From Endobacterium cereale (GTDB taxonomy: Bacteria; Pseudomonadota; Alphaproteobacteria; Rhizobiales; Rhizobiaceae): a DNA stretch of 64,000 bases. The stretch covers positions 248,001 to 312,000 of the forward strand of contig NZ_WIXI01000044.1 in the NCBI RefSeq assembly GCF_009617585.1, read 5' to 3'. Of the stretch, positions 37,650 through 46,504 are shown one piece after another (the first letter of the stretch is position 1; each line of letters starts with the position of its first letter). Under the pieces are notes generated by a model. That model saw only the letters and a program-made list of their open reading frames with translations. It was not told where the DNA came from and ran no database searches. Position numbers and translations under genes: made by a program.

Positions 37650-37682
37650 AAAAAGGCGCGACAGGAAAATACCTGTCACGCC
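37650..37682 (-). terminator. intrinsic terminator downstream of the PagL-like gene
   Basis: Arms 37655-37665 and 37672-37682 form an 11-bp stem with one G-T pair; five T follow on the minus strand (37650-37654). It separates the PagL-like gene from purL. Confidence 0.85.
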
Positions 37683-37726
37683 CCATATCCCACTGTGATG
37701 CGCCACATTCGGCGCAGCATGATAGA

Positions 37727-38317
37727 TCAGAACTTGTAGCCGACCAGAACGCCGGCGCGGGTCAGGCCATTATTCGGCTCGCCACAGAGGTTGGCGTGGC
37801 TGGAATGCTCGATCTGGCCAACGATACGCCATTTCGGATCGAGATTGACGCCGACGGCAGCATATTCATGAAACAGCGTGTGGCAGCCGAGTTTCGGGCC
37901 GCGCGTACCATCAAGTTCCAGATCGCCATTGTTGAGCGACCCACCGAAGCCGGCTTCGAGGAAGAGGAAATCGGTGATGTTGGCCGTCCAGGAAAAGCCA
38001 GCATAGATCTGGGAGGCTTCGCCGGCCGTCGCAACGTCTGCACCGACGTGAACACGTGGACGCACCAGCTTTTCAAAGCCCTGTGCTTCGTCATGGTTCC
38101 AGGGATCGAAGAACACCATGCCGGTGACGAACGAGCCTCTTTCGTCATTGGTCGGGGTCTTGTCGGCAGCAACCAGTGCGCCAAAACGGATTTCGTCAAA
38201 GATAGGCTTCGACGTGGTTTCCATATCCGCGCCGAACGAGGCACTTGCGGAGATTAGCAAGGCGCCGGCGGCTGCGATGAGGGACAGGGTGGATTTCGAC
38301 ACTGCAGCTGTATTCAT
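37727..38317 (-). CDS. PagL-like outer-membrane acyloxyacyl hydrolase, 196 aa
   Basis: A signal peptide (MNTAAVSKSTLSLIAAAGAL... ASFGADM) precedes a small beta barrel. The C-terminal part has the PagL pattern: VGQIEHSSHANLC with the catalytic-type His and Ser, then NNGLTRAGVLVGYKF, ending in an aromatic residue as in outer-membrane proteins. PagL removes the 3-O-acyl chain of lipid A. Two Cys (GCHTLF and NLCGEP) are unusual for a barrel. The ATG at 38317 is chosen for the signal peptide, though the ribosome site is weak. The match is to fold-level motifs, so the activity is inferred. Confidence 0.72.
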   Translation of the reverse strand: MNTAAVSKSTLSLIAAAGALLISASASFGADMETTSKPIFDEIRFGALVAADKTPTNDERGSFVTGMVFFDPWNHDEAQGFEKLVRPRVHVGADVATAGEASQIYAGFSWTANITDFLFLEAGFGGSLNNGDLELDGTRGPKLGCHTLFHEYAAVGVNLDPKWRIVGQIEHSSHANLCGEPNNGLTRAGVLVGYKF

Positions 38318-38586
38318 CGCTTGGCTTGCACCCTTGTAGGAGCGCGCGATGCGGCACGCTCTCTTGTTAACATGCGAACCATAGGCCGCGAAAATGTGAT
38401 CGCGCAACTGAAAAGAAGGCGACATTGTGCGACTTGTGAAAATGGTGTGGCAGTGTTGCAGGATCAGGACGTTTTACGCGGAGTTATACCGGAAAACCTT
38501 GATATGAAGCGAGAGAACGCTGGCTAAGACGTGCCGGTTTAGGGCGTAAAGGCAGAGCTTTAACGTGATTCGTATTTTGCAGGTGG

Positions 38587-38982
38587 TCAGCAGCCGGTAC
38601 CGCCGGCGGCCCAGCGCAGCACGTCTGATTTGATTCGACCGCCTGCAGGTCCATCCATGAGCGGACCAAATGCGTCGAGACGAGCAGGGCTGCCTTCTGC
38701 CTGCACGACCAGCAACGGACGTGATTCAGGGCTGTGGCGCGGGACTGCGAGAATACGTGGACGACCGGAGAAGGAGTTCAATTCCGGCGCCAGACGGTAA
38801 TCACGGAAGGCCGGGTCATTGGACTTGAACCAGCACGTATTGGCCGCAACCGCTACGCGTTCCATGGTCGGAAGCGCCGCGCGCTGTGGCGAAACCGCTG
38901 GCTTCTTTTCCGACTGGCAGCCGGCGAGAAGTGCCAAGGTTGCAAGGAGAATGCCGGAAGCGGCATAGGTGCGAAGGCGCAT
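38587..38982 (-). CDS. small lipoprotein of unknown function, 131 aa
   Basis: The N-terminus MRLRTYAASGILLATLALL ends in a lipobox LLAGC, so the protein should be lipid-anchored. The mature part has Cys in NTCWFKSNDPAFRDYRLAPE and ends in AAGGTGC, possibly a disulfide; no family was recognised. GGGAG precedes the ATG. It is the gene immediately after purQ (27 bases) on the same strand and is likely read from the purine transcript. Confidence 0.78.
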   Translation of the reverse strand: MRLRTYAASGILLATLALLAGCQSEKKPAVSPQRAALPTMERVAVAANTCWFKSNDPAFRDYRLAPELNSFSGRPRILAVPRHSPESRPLLVVQAEGSPARLDAFGPLMDGPAGGRIKSDVLRWAAGGTGC

Positions 38983-39009
38983 GCTGGTACTCCCGGCAGG
39001 TTTGATCGA

Positions 39010-39684
39010 TCAGGCGGCGATGACGTCGAGGGCGGAAGCGAAGATTCCGCGACCGTCCTTGCCGCCATGAGCATGCTCGATCAGGTTTTCCGGGTGTGGC
39101 ATCATACCGAGAACGTTGCCGCGGGCATTGATGATGCCGGCAATGTCGTTCAGCGACCCATTTGGATTGGTACCTTCGGCATATTTGAAGATCACCTGGC
39201 CATTGCCTTCGAGGCTTTTCAGCGTTTCGGCATCGGCAAAGTAGTTGCCGTCATGGTGGGCGACCGGGCAGCGGATGACCTGACCCTGTTCATAGGTGCG
39301 GGTGAAGTCGGTGTCGGCATTGACGATTTCGAGCTTCACTTCCTTGGACACGAAGAGCAGCGAGGAGTTGCGCATCAAAGCACCCGGCAGAAGCTGGGCT
39401 TCAACGAGGATCTGGAAACCGTTGCAGACGCCCAGAACCTTCACGCCCTTTTCGGCCTTTTCGCGGATCGCCTGCATGACCGGCATGCGGGCGGCAATGG
39501 CGCCACAACGCAGGTAGTCACCGTAGGAGAAGCCGCCGGGAATGACGATCAGGTCGATGTCATCGGCGATTTCGGTTTCCGTCTGCCAGATGGTGACAGG
39601 CTCATGACCGGAAATCTTGGTGAGAGCGGCGATCATGTCGCGGTCGCGATTGAGGCCGGGAAGCTGGACGACGGCGGACTTCAT
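39010..39684 (-). CDS. purQ: phosphoribosylformylglycinamidine synthase subunit PurQ, 224 aa
   Basis: Glutaminase subunit of FGAM synthase. Class I amidotransferase triad is visible: nucleophile Cys in [13 protein letters not shown], and His and Glu in [15 protein letters not shown]. Length is standard. Its start overlaps by 4 bases the stop of a small coiled-coil gene. PurS is encoded just before that and PurL downstream. Confidence 0.96.
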   Translation of the reverse strand: MKSAVVQLPGLNRDRDMIAALTKISGHEPVTIWQTETEIADDIDLIVIPGGFSYGDYLRCGAIAARMPVMQAIREKAEKGVKVLGVCNGFQILVEAQLLPGALMRNSSLLFVSKEVKLEIVNADTDFTRTYEQGQVIRCPVAHHDGNYFADAETLKSLEGNGQVIFKYAEGTNPNGSLNDIAGIINARGNVLGMMPHPENLIEHAHGGKDGRGIFASALDVIAA

Positions 39685-39914
39685 GGGTGTGGTTCAAACC
39701 TTGCCTGGGCCTCTGAGAGCTCACGCAACTCGAGGCGGGTTTCGATACGGTCGAGGCGCATTTCATGGCGTGACAGAGTCGAGTAGATGTTATGGATCTC
39801 CTGGTGCATCGACACCATGGTTCCACGAATCGCATTCATCTCGGATCGAAGCTCGCCCAAAGACAAGTCCACCTTATCGAACCTCGCATTAAGCTTCTTC
39901 AGAAGCTCGTACAT
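39681..39914 (-). CDS. small coiled-coil protein inside the purine cluster, 77 aa
   Basis: No family recognised. Almost the whole chain reads as a heptad coiled coil: [20 protein letters not shown], then [20 protein letters not shown] and [12 protein letters not shown]. There is no Cys, signal or membrane segment. It sits between purS (41 bases upstream) and purQ, whose ATG overlaps its stop (ATGA), so it is very probably translated with purQ. A TTG immediately precedes the ATG. It may assemble with another protein or itself; a tie to the PurSQL complex is only suggested by position. Confidence 0.75.
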   Translation of the reverse strand: MYELLKKLNARFDKVDLSLGELRSEMNAIRGTMVSMHQEIHNIYSTLSRHEMRLDRIETRLELRELSEAQARFEPHP

Positions 39915-39955
39915 CAATTCGTTCGTGACTTAGCTCATGCGAGCCTCCGCAACCG

Positions 39956-40195
39956 TCAGTCGATTGCGATAGTATAGTTCTCGATCACCGTATTTGCCAG
40001 AAGCTTGTCGCACATGGCCTTGAGGTCGGCTTCGGCCTTGGCCTTGTCGCCTTCCAGTTCCAGATCAAAAACCTTGCCCTGACGGACCTGGCCGACGCCG
40101 GAAAAGCCGAGACTGCCGAGAGCGCCTTCGATGGCCTTGCCCTGCGGATCGAGAACACCGTTCTTCAATGTGACGGTTACCCGTGCCTTGATCAC
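39956..40195 (-). CDS. purS: phosphoribosylformylglycinamidine synthase subunit PurS, 79 aa
   Basis: Small dimeric scaffold that joins PurQ to PurL. The pattern VTLKNGVLDPQGKAIEGALGS and the GQVRQGKVFDLELEG segment are typical. The start is a GTG at 40195 with AGGAG 7 bases upstream. It follows purC by 18 bases. Confidence 0.95.
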   Translation of the reverse strand: MIKARVTVTLKNGVLDPQGKAIEGALGSLGFSGVGQVRQGKVFDLELEGDKAKAEADLKAMCDKLLANTVIENYTIAID

Positions 40196-40213
40196 TTGAT
40201 CGCTCCTGATTGC

Positions 40214-40978
40214 TTACTGGACCAGAACCGGGCCGGTGCCGCGGATCGGTTCGTTTTCGTTGATGATGCCGAGGCGGCGGGCCACTTCGGAATAGGCTTC
40301 GACCAGACCGCCGAGATCCTGACGGAAACGGTCCTTGTCCATCTTTTCACGGGTTTCGATATCCCACAGACGGCAGCTGTCCGGCGAAATTTCGTCAGCC
40401 AGGATGATGCGCATCATGTCGCCTTCAAACAGGCGGCCGCATTCGATCTTGAAATCGACGAGCTGGATGCCGACGCCGAGGAAGAGGCCGGACAGGAAGT
40501 CGTTGACACGGATGGCAAGAGCCATCACGTCGTCCAGTTCAGCAGGGTTGGCCCAGCCGAAAGCGGTGATGTGCTCTTCCGACACCATCGGATCGGCAAG
40601 CTGGTCCGACTTGTAATAGAACTCGATGATCGAGCGCGGCAGGACCGTGCCTTCCTCGATACCGAGGCGGGTGGCGAGCGAACCGGCGGCGACATTGCGC
40701 ACGACGATCTCGAGCGGGATCATCTCGACTTCCTTGATCAACTGCTCGCGCATGTTGAGGCGGCGGATGAAATGGGTCGGAATGCCGATCTTGTTGAGAT
40801 GCGTGAACAGGTATTCGGAAATACGGTTGTTCAGCACGCCCTTGCCGTCGATGACATCATGCTTCTTCTTGTTGAAGGCGGTGGCATCATCCTTGAAGAA
40901 CTGGATCAGTGTGCCAGGTTCGGGGCCTTCATACAGGATCTTGGCCTTGCCTTCGTAGATACGGCGGCGACGGTTCAT
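40214..40978 (-). CDS. purC: SAICAR synthetase, 254 aa
   Basis: Ligates aspartate to CAIR in purine synthesis. Marks visible: [20 protein letters not shown] near the start, [11 protein letters not shown] near the C-terminus and the conserved [10 protein letters not shown]. Length fits the bacterial enzyme. Ribosome site is weak (GAGAC). It is the first gene of the purC-purS-coiled coil-purQ group, with about 300 bases free upstream for the promoter. Confidence 0.97.
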   Translation of the reverse strand: MNRRRRIYEGKAKILYEGPEPGTLIQFFKDDATAFNKKKHDVIDGKGVLNNRISEYLFTHLNKIGIPTHFIRRLNMREQLIKEVEMIPLEIVVRNVAAGSLATRLGIEEGTVLPRSIIEFYYKSDQLADPMVSEEHITAFGWANPAELDDVMALAIRVNDFLSGLFLGVGIQLVDFKIECGRLFEGDMMRIILADEISPDSCRLWDIETREKMDKDRFRQDLGGLVEAYSEVARRLGIINENEPIRGTGPVLVQ

Positions 40979-41277
40979 TCGATTTGTCTCATTGTTGGCG
41001 CGCTCTCGTGGGCGCGATGGAAACTCTTGAAGCGGTCCCTTAACGGAAAAGTACGGCTTTCACAATGCGGGCCGGAAACTTCTCAACCGTAGCGGATCGC
41101 TTGTACGAATGGACGAATGCATTTGCCTTTCACGCCTATGACGATGTCGTCCGACATCATCAGGCAGTTGTCTTGCGTGGCGCTTGCCGCGTTGCACGAG
41201 AGCTAGAACCCGAATTGCGACGGTAATTCGACGGATCGCAGGTTCAGCTTCGCAAACCCGAGGCTCATTTCCGCCGA
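40979..41277. other. purC upstream region with a possible decayed small gene
   Basis: This 299-base stretch must hold the purC promoter. On the minus strand, 41083-41202 is open for 39 codons with three Cys (SCNAASATQDNCLM and VKGKCIRPF) after a TAG. The other frame just before it gives a hydrophobic run (AIRRITVAIRVLAL). A one-base loss between them could have broken a small exported protein. No intact gene is claimed. Confidence 0.3.
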
Positions 41278-41841
41278 TCAGGCGTCTGGTGCCTTCAGCT
41301 TGGCGAGAAACTGCGCGAACACCATCGTGCCTTCCGGCCATGGGCCATGGCCCGACTCGGCATTGATGTGGCCGGACTCGCCGGCATCAACGAGCAGCGA
41401 GCCCCAGGCGTTGGCGATATCGTCGGCGTGCTCATACGAACCGAAGGGATCGTTACGGCTGGCGATCGTCAATGCCGGAAATGGCAGTGGGTCACGCGGA
41501 TACGGTCCGAAAGTCATCAGATGTTTTGGCCGGATCGACGAATTGGCGACATCAGGCGGTGCAACGAAGAAGGCACCGGCAACAGGCTTTTCGAAGTGCG
41601 GAATGGCATGGATTGCGGTCGCAACCCCAAGTGAATGGGCAACCAGCACAACCGGCTTGGTCGAGGCATTGACCTCTTCCACCAGCCGCTTAACCCAGTC
41701 TTCCTTTACAGGTTTTGCCCATTCTGCCTGCTCGACACGGCGTGCGGAGGCGAGTTTCTGCTCCCAGCGGGTCTGCCAGTGGGTCGGGCCGGAATTGGTG
41801 TAGCCGGGAACGATGAGGATTTCTGCGTCTGAAGCTTTCAT
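41278..41841 (-). CDS. RBBP9/YdeN-family alpha/beta serine hydrolase, 187 aa
   Basis: Small alpha/beta hydrolase with the opening ILIVPGYTNSGPTHWQTRWE, nucleophile elbow VAHSLGVATAI, Asp in ASRNDPFGSYEHA and His in GESGHINAESGHG. These are the marks of the RBBP9 (DUF1234-like) group, whose substrates are mostly unknown. The product is cytosolic. It ends before the purC region and follows purB, from which a hairpin separates it. Confidence 0.88.
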   Translation of the reverse strand: MKASDAEILIVPGYTNSGPTHWQTRWEQKLASARRVEQAEWAKPVKEDWVKRLVEEVNASTKPVVLVAHSLGVATAIHAIPHFEKPVAGAFFVAPPDVANSSIRPKHLMTFGPYPRDPLPFPALTIASRNDPFGSYEHADDIANAWGSLLVDAGESGHINAESGHGPWPEGTMVFAQFLAKLKAPDA

Positions 41842-41870
41842 GCCGCTTATCTGTGTTCTGTCATAGACGA

Positions 41871-41900
41871 GATCAACCCTCGGCGTACCGAGGGTTGATC
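41871..41900. terminator. perfect hairpin after purB
   Basis: Arms GATCAACCCTCGG (41871-41883) and CCGAGGGTTGATC (41888-41900) are 13-bp complements around a CGTA loop. A T-run is lacking on the minus strand; it could still stop or pause the purB transcript. Confidence 0.55.
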
Positions 41901-41916
41901 TGTTTCAATGCAAGGC

Positions 41917-43224
41917 TCACGCTTCGCCGAAAACGCGGCGGAAGATCGTGTCGACATGCTTGGTGTGGTAACCGAGGTCGAATTTTTCGCGGATATCGCT
42001 TTCCGAAAGGGCGGCACGCACTTCCGCGTCGGCCAGCAGTTCTTCCAAAAAGTCCTTGCCCTGTTCCCAGACCTTCATGGCATTGCGCTGCACGAGGCGA
42101 TAGGCGTCCTCACGGGACGTGCCGGCCTGCGTCAGCGCCAGCAGCACGCGCTGCGAATGCACGAGGCCACGGAACTTGTTCATGTTCTTGAGCATGTTGT
42201 CCGGATAGATGACAAGCTTTTCGATGACGCCGGCCAGACGGTTCAGCGCGAAATCCAGTGTCACGGTCGTGTCCGGGCCGATGGCGCGCTCGACGCTGGA
42301 ATGGCTGATGTCGCGCTCATGCCAGAGAGCAACGTTTTCCATCGCCGGTACGACCGACATGCGCACCAGACGTGCGAGACCGGTGAGGTTTTCGGTCAGA
42401 ACCGGGTTGCGCTTGTGCGGCATGGCCGACGAACCCTTCTGGCCGGGAGAGAAAAACTCTTCCGCTTCCAGAACCTCGGTGCGCTGCATGTGGCGGATTT
42501 CGATCGCGACGTTTTCGATCGACGAGGCGATGACGCCAAGCGTGGCAAAATACATGGCATGACGGTCACGCGGGATAACCTGCGTCGAGACCGGCTCGGC
42601 GATGAGGCCGAGCTGCTCGCAGACATATTCCTCGACGGTCGGGTCGATATTCGCAAACGTGCCGACGGCACCCGAGATCGCGCCGGTGGCGATTTCGGCA
42701 CGGGCGGCGACGAGGCGGCTACGGTTGCGGTCCATTTCGGCGTAGAAGCGGGCAAGCGTCAGGCCCATCGTGGTAGGCTCGGCATGAATGCCGTGGCTGC
42801 GGCCGATGCGCACCGTGTCCTTGTGTTCGAAGGCGCGGGTTTTGAGGGCCGCCAGAACGCGGTCGACGCCGGCCAGCAGGATGTCGGTTGCGCGCACCAG
42901 CTGGATGTTCAGCGTGGTGTCGAGAACGTCCGACGAGGTCATGCCCTGATGGACGAAACGGCTGTCGGGGCCGATGAATTCGGCCAGATGCGTCAGGAAG
43001 GCGATGACGTCATGCTTGGTGACGGCTTCGATCTCGTCGATGCGCGCGACGTCGAAAACGGCGGCATTGCCTTTTTCCCAGATCGTGTCCGCAGCCGATT
43101 TCGGAATGACGCCGAGTGTGGCAAGCGCGGTGCAGGCATGTGCCTCGATTTCAAACCAGATGCGAAACTTGGTTTCCGGCGACCAGATGGCGACCATTTC
43201 GGGGCGCGAATAACGAGGGATCAT
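41917..43224 (-). CDS. purB: adenylosuccinate lyase, 435 aa
   Basis: Splits fumarate from SAICAR and adenylosuccinate, so it acts twice in purine synthesis. The fumarase/aspartase-family signature is in KGSSAMPHKRNPV; an N-terminal MIPRYSRPEM and HQGMTSSDVLDTTLN with the catalytic His are present. AGGAAGG precedes the ATG. It lies upstream of purC on the same strand, but other genes lie between. Confidence 0.97.
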   Translation of the reverse strand: MIPRYSRPEMVAIWSPETKFRIWFEIEAHACTALATLGVIPKSAADTIWEKGNAAVFDVARIDEIEAVTKHDVIAFLTHLAEFIGPDSRFVHQGMTSSDVLDTTLNIQLVRATDILLAGVDRVLAALKTRAFEHKDTVRIGRSHGIHAEPTTMGLTLARFYAEMDRNRSRLVAARAEIATGAISGAVGTFANIDPTVEEYVCEQLGLIAEPVSTQVIPRDRHAMYFATLGVIASSIENVAIEIRHMQRTEVLEAEEFFSPGQKGSSAMPHKRNPVLTENLTGLARLVRMSVVPAMENVALWHERDISHSSVERAIGPDTTVTLDFALNRLAGVIEKLVIYPDNMLKNMNKFRGLVHSQRVLLALTQAGTSREDAYRLVQRNAMKVWEQGKDFLEELLADAEVRAALSESDIREKFDLGYHTKHVDTIFRRVFGEA

Positions 43225-43285
43225 GGGCTAAGGCCTTCCTGATTGTCGAGAGTTGGCGTCCGTGTAGCAAAGTGTTCCCGGAATC

Positions 43286-43774
43286 TCAACGGATGCGACG
43301 AAGCATGATCCATGTGCCGGCAACAAGCAGTGGCGGGCCGAGCGGCAGATAGAGGCGTGTGGCCATGACGGCGAACTGATAGAAGGCAGAGGCGGAGGTG
43401 AAGATGAGCTGCAGAAACCAGATGCGGCTGAGTGTTTCCGCATGCCACTGCGCATAGAACGACCGGTATTCCAACGCAAACAGTGCCGCTGTACAGAAGA
43501 CGGTGGCTGAGGCCAGCCCGATGAAGGCGATTGCAACAAGCAGCCGGGGTTGTCGGATGAAATGCCTGAGCCATTGCCCGACCAATTCGGTCAGCCACCA
43601 ACCAAAAATTCCGCCGAGGAAAAAGATGGTGAGCATCGCCGGCAGATGAAAAGTGTTGAAGCGGCCGCGTAGATAAAGCCCGGCCGCCGCCGTTGTCGCC
43701 ATCCCCAAGCCCCAAAGGAAGGCCGCTGCCGTTGAGCAGCGAATTGCCTTCATCCGGGGCAGGGCGGCGGGCAT
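43286..43774 (-). CDS. four-segment membrane protein of unknown function, 162 aa
   Basis: Four hydrophobic segments are visible (AAAFLWGLGMATTAAAGLYL, LTIFFLGGIFGWWLTELVG, LLVAIAFIGLASATVFCTAA, LPLGPPLLVAGTWIML). No family recognised. Its ATG overlaps the rpe stop (TGATG), so translation is coupled to rpe. An ATG seven codons in (MKAIRC) is a possible alternative. The gene is followed by purB after 62 bases, on the same strand. Confidence 0.75.
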   Translation of the reverse strand: MPAALPRMKAIRCSTAAAFLWGLGMATTAAAGLYLRGRFNTFHLPAMLTIFFLGGIFGWWLTELVGQWLRHFIRQPRLLVAIAFIGLASATVFCTAALFALEYRSFYAQWHAETLSRIWFLQLIFTSASAFYQFAVMATRLYLPLGPPLLVAGTWIMLRRIR

Positions 43775-44451
43775 CAGGCCCGCGCGGTTTCGGCGTTGCG
43801 GCGCAGTGTCTCGATCTCGGTGCGGTAAGCGGCCTTGTCGGCCTTTCCGAAAATCGCTGAACCGGCAACAAAAACGTTGGCGCCGGCCCTGGCAGCGGCA
43901 CCGATCGTCTCTGTCGTAATGCCGCCGTCGACCTGAATTTCGATCGGGCGATTGCCGATCATCGCCTTAGTCGCGGCGATCTTGTCGAGCATAGCGGGAA
44001 TAAATTTCTGGCCACCAAAACCGGGATTGACGCTCATGATCAGAATGAGATCGATATCGTCCAGCACGTTTTCAAGGACGGAGAGCGGTGTTGCCGGATT
44101 AAGCGTGACACCGACCTTTTTGCCGAGAGCGCGGATGGTCTGCAGCGAGCGATGCAGATGCGGGCCGGCCTCGGCATGGACGGTGATGCTGTCGCAGCCG
44201 GCTTTGGCAAACGCTTCCAGATAGGGATCGACCGGCGCGATCATCAGATGGCAATCGAAAAACGCTGTCGTGTGCGGGCGGAGCGCCTTGATGACGTCAG
44301 GACCAAAGGAGATGTTGGGCACGAAATGGCCGTCCATGATGTCGAGATGGATCCAGTCGGCGCCGGCTTCGACGACGTCACGCACTTCTTCGCCCAGGCG
44401 GGAGAAATCGGCGGCAAGAACGGAAGGGGCGATACGGATCGGCAGCGTCAT
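43774..44451 (-). CDS. rpe: ribulose-phosphate 3-epimerase, 225 aa
   Basis: Interconverts ribulose-5-phosphate and xylulose-5-phosphate. The TIM-barrel marks are present: [48 protein letters not shown] and [12 protein letters not shown]. The ATG at 44451 has GGAG upstream; the frame is open to 44514. Supplying ribose-5-phosphate precursors beside purine genes is biologically fitting but the two need not be co-regulated. Confidence 0.96.
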   Translation of the reverse strand: MTLPIRIAPSVLAADFSRLGEEVRDVVEAGADWIHLDIMDGHFVPNISFGPDVIKALRPHTTAFFDCHLMIAPVDPYLEAFAKAGCDSITVHAEAGPHLHRSLQTIRALGKKVGVTLNPATPLSVLENVLDDIDLILIMSVNPGFGGQKFIPAMLDKIAATKAMIGNRPIEIQVDGGITTETIGAAARAGANVFVAGSAIFGKADKAAYRTEIETLRRNAETARA

Positions 44452-44529
44452 GCGAAAAATCTCCGGCAGGGACTGAATTTGGCTGGCCTTAGCACCGCGC
44501 CTGAAGCGAAACAATGACCCGAAAAAATC

Positions 44530-45600
44530 TCAATCGGTTCGTATCGCCGGCGCGAGGAAATTGTTGTCGCGCCATTCCAGAAGTTTGAGCGGATTGGCCT
44601 GCAATTCGTGGTCAGTCCCAAATCCGATGGAGCCGATGACGGTTTCAAAAGACTGGCCGGCAAGGCGGTCGATGACATTGCCGCTGGCTGCAGCCTGACG
44701 GACGATTTCGACCGCCGCATAAGCGGGCAGGGCATAACCGTCCGGCTCCGTACCACGCTCGCGGAATTCTCCGACGACGGTCTGGGTCTCGGGGAGGGTC
44801 GTGTAATCCGGCAGGGTGACGGCAAGCACGCCGTCGTGCAGCGGGATCGGACGATTGGTAGATTTTAATGCGTCGCCGCCGATGACCGTCAGGTTGATCT
44901 TGTCGGCTGTGGCGTCGCGGGCGATGGTGGCCGTGTCATTGCGGTCGCCGCCGACAAAGACATGCGTGGCACCGGCTTTGGTAAGACGACGCACCAGCGC
45001 CAGTTGTTGTTCCTGGCCGGGGCGATAGGTGTCCGTGAATACGGGCTTGATGCCGCCGGCCTCCAGCTTCTGGCGAATGACGCTCGCCAGATCGCGGCCA
45101 TAGATCGTGCCGTCCTCAACCAGTGCGATGGGGCGGTTCTGCCACTGCGTCAGCATCACTTCAGCAAGTTTTTCAGCCTCGTCGCCATCCACCGGCGCCA
45201 TGCGGAAAAACGGCCATTCGTAACGCTGTGCGTCTTCCATCAGGATTTTCGAGCGCACCGAAAGAGTGATGGCGGCGATACGGCCGTCCTTCAGGAGTGG
45301 CAATGTTTCGGACAACGTTTCGACGCAGAGGAATCCGATGGCGGCGACAGCCTGTTCCGCACGCAGGCGTTTGGCAATTGCCTTGCCTGCGCCCTGTTCA
45401 CACGTCTCGTTGATTTCTACCAACCGGTCACCATTTTTGGTGGCGGCAGCACGCGCACCTTCCAGAACCTGCGCTCCGAGGCCGGCATAGGCGCCATTCT
45501 GTGGCGCGACGACGCCGATGGTGGCCGCGATAGTCGGTCCGGCGCCTGCGATAAGCAGGCCGCTAACGGCAAATATCGAGGCTTTCAACGTCGCGATCAT
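44530..45600 (-). CDS. periplasmic branched-chain-amino-acid-type substrate-binding protein, 356 aa
   Basis: Peripla_BP_6/LivK-like fold: a signal peptide (MIATLKASIFAVSGLLIAGA ... TIAA) is followed by TIGVVAPQNGAYAGLGAQVLE, the family's opening pattern, then the two lobes (ALVEDGTIYGRDLASVI; THVFVGGDRNDT). Two Cys (NETCEQGAG, IGFLCVE) may form a disulfide. No permease or ATPase genes are adjacent, so it is an orphan binding protein. The ATG at 45600 is chosen for the signal peptide; a GTG six codons earlier is possible. Confidence 0.88.
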   Translation of the reverse strand: MIATLKASIFAVSGLLIAGAGPTIAATIGVVAPQNGAYAGLGAQVLEGARAAATKNGDRLVEINETCEQGAGKAIAKRLRAEQAVAAIGFLCVETLSETLPLLKDGRIAAITLSVRSKILMEDAQRYEWPFFRMAPVDGDEAEKLAEVMLTQWQNRPIALVEDGTIYGRDLASVIRQKLEAGGIKPVFTDTYRPGQEQQLALVRRLTKAGATHVFVGGDRNDTATIARDATADKINLTVIGGDALKSTNRPIPLHDGVLAVTLPDYTTLPETQTVVGEFRERGTEPDGYALPAYAAVEIVRQAAASGNVIDRLAGQSFETVIGSIGFGTDHELQANPLKLLEWRDNNFLAPAIRTD

Positions 45601-45748
45601 GATGCTCAACTGTTTCACTCTGCCGGTCCGCGCAATCTAGACGGCGGGTCGGTTGCGTCAAAGATATTCGCCTATAACACGAAGATGTTTGCCATGGACA
45701 ATGGCGGTGATGAAATCCTATCGATAGGGCGCGTAACCGGAGAGAAAT

Positions 45749-46072
45749 ATGGATATCGTCGCGATCGAGGAATTGTTTGAAGGTCTCGGCCCCGTCACCG
45801 TCAAACGCATGTTCGGCGGCAAGGGTATCTATCATCGCGGCCTGATCTTTGCGCTGGAACTGCGTGACACGCTGATGTTGAAGGCTGACGCCGTCAGCGG
45901 GCCGCAATTTGCTGCAGCCGGCGCCGAGCAGTGGAGTTACGAGGGCAAAAAGGGCAAGCCGGTGCTGATGCCTTATTGGACCGTGCCGGAAGAGGCGTTG
46001 GACGATCTCGACGAAATGACGAAATGGGCGCGGCTGGCTTATGAGGCAGCCGTCAGGTCGCAGGCGGAATGA
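45749..46072 (+). CDS. TfoX N-terminal-domain protein, 107 aa
   Basis: Resembles the N-terminal domain of the competence regulator TfoX/Sxy (pattern VKRMFGGKGIYHRGLIFALE), without the C-terminal half. Such single-domain proteins are widespread and their role is unclear; competence is not implied. GGAGAGA precedes the ATG. It is followed 14 bases later by the OsmC gene, probably in one unit. Confidence 0.85.
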   Translation: MDIVAIEELFEGLGPVTVKRMFGGKGIYHRGLIFALELRDTLMLKADAVSGPQFAAAGAEQWSYEGKKGKPVLMPYWTVPEEALDDLDEMTKWARLAYEAAVRSQAE

Positions 46073-46085
46073 CGAGGATTTTGCC

Positions 46086-46502
46086 ATGGTCGATGTGAAA
46101 GTGAAATCGCGGCTGGTGGGAGCGACGGCCAAGGTCGGGCGTCACGGCCATCCGCAGCTTGTCAGCGAAACCGGCGGAGAGCTGGACGTTATGACGAGTG
46201 CCTCGATACCCGGCTTCAATCCGCTTGATCTTCTCTATTCGTCACTCGCAGCCTGCCTCGTCCTGAGCGCCCGCATTGCTGCCAGCCGCATGGGTATTCT
46301 GGAAAAGCTGGAAGAGGTGTCCGTCCATGTGACGGGACAGAAAAGTGCCGGTGAACCGGCGCGCGTGGAGAATTTTGACGTGAAGTTCGAACTGTCGGGC
46401 GATTTCGACGCGGCTGAACGCGCCGAAATCATTCACAAAGCGGAGGAAATCTGCACGGTCAGCAATACGCTGCTGGCAATGCCGACAATCCGCATCGTCT
46501 GA
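46086..46502 (+). CDS. OsmC/Ohr-family protein, 138 aa
   Basis: OsmC-family proteins reduce organic hydroperoxides with two Cys. The first is in SSLAACLVLSARIA and the second in EEICTVSNTLLAMP. Length and pattern fit the YhfA/OsmC-like branch rather than Ohr. The ATG at 46086 follows GAGGATTTTGCC; the frame is open to 46041. It is convergent with the BON-domain gene, their stops 2 bases apart. Confidence 0.88.
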   Translation: MVDVKVKSRLVGATAKVGRHGHPQLVSETGGELDVMTSASIPGFNPLDLLYSSLAACLVLSARIAASRMGILEKLEEVSVHVTGQKSAGEPARVENFDVKFELSGDFDAAERAEIIHKAEEICTVSNTLLAMPTIRIV

Positions 46503-46504
46503 CT

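Noticed and set aside
38321-38527. 68-codon + strand frame upstream of the PagL-like gene
   Set aside because: No ribosome site, overlaps the promoter region, amino-acid composition random.
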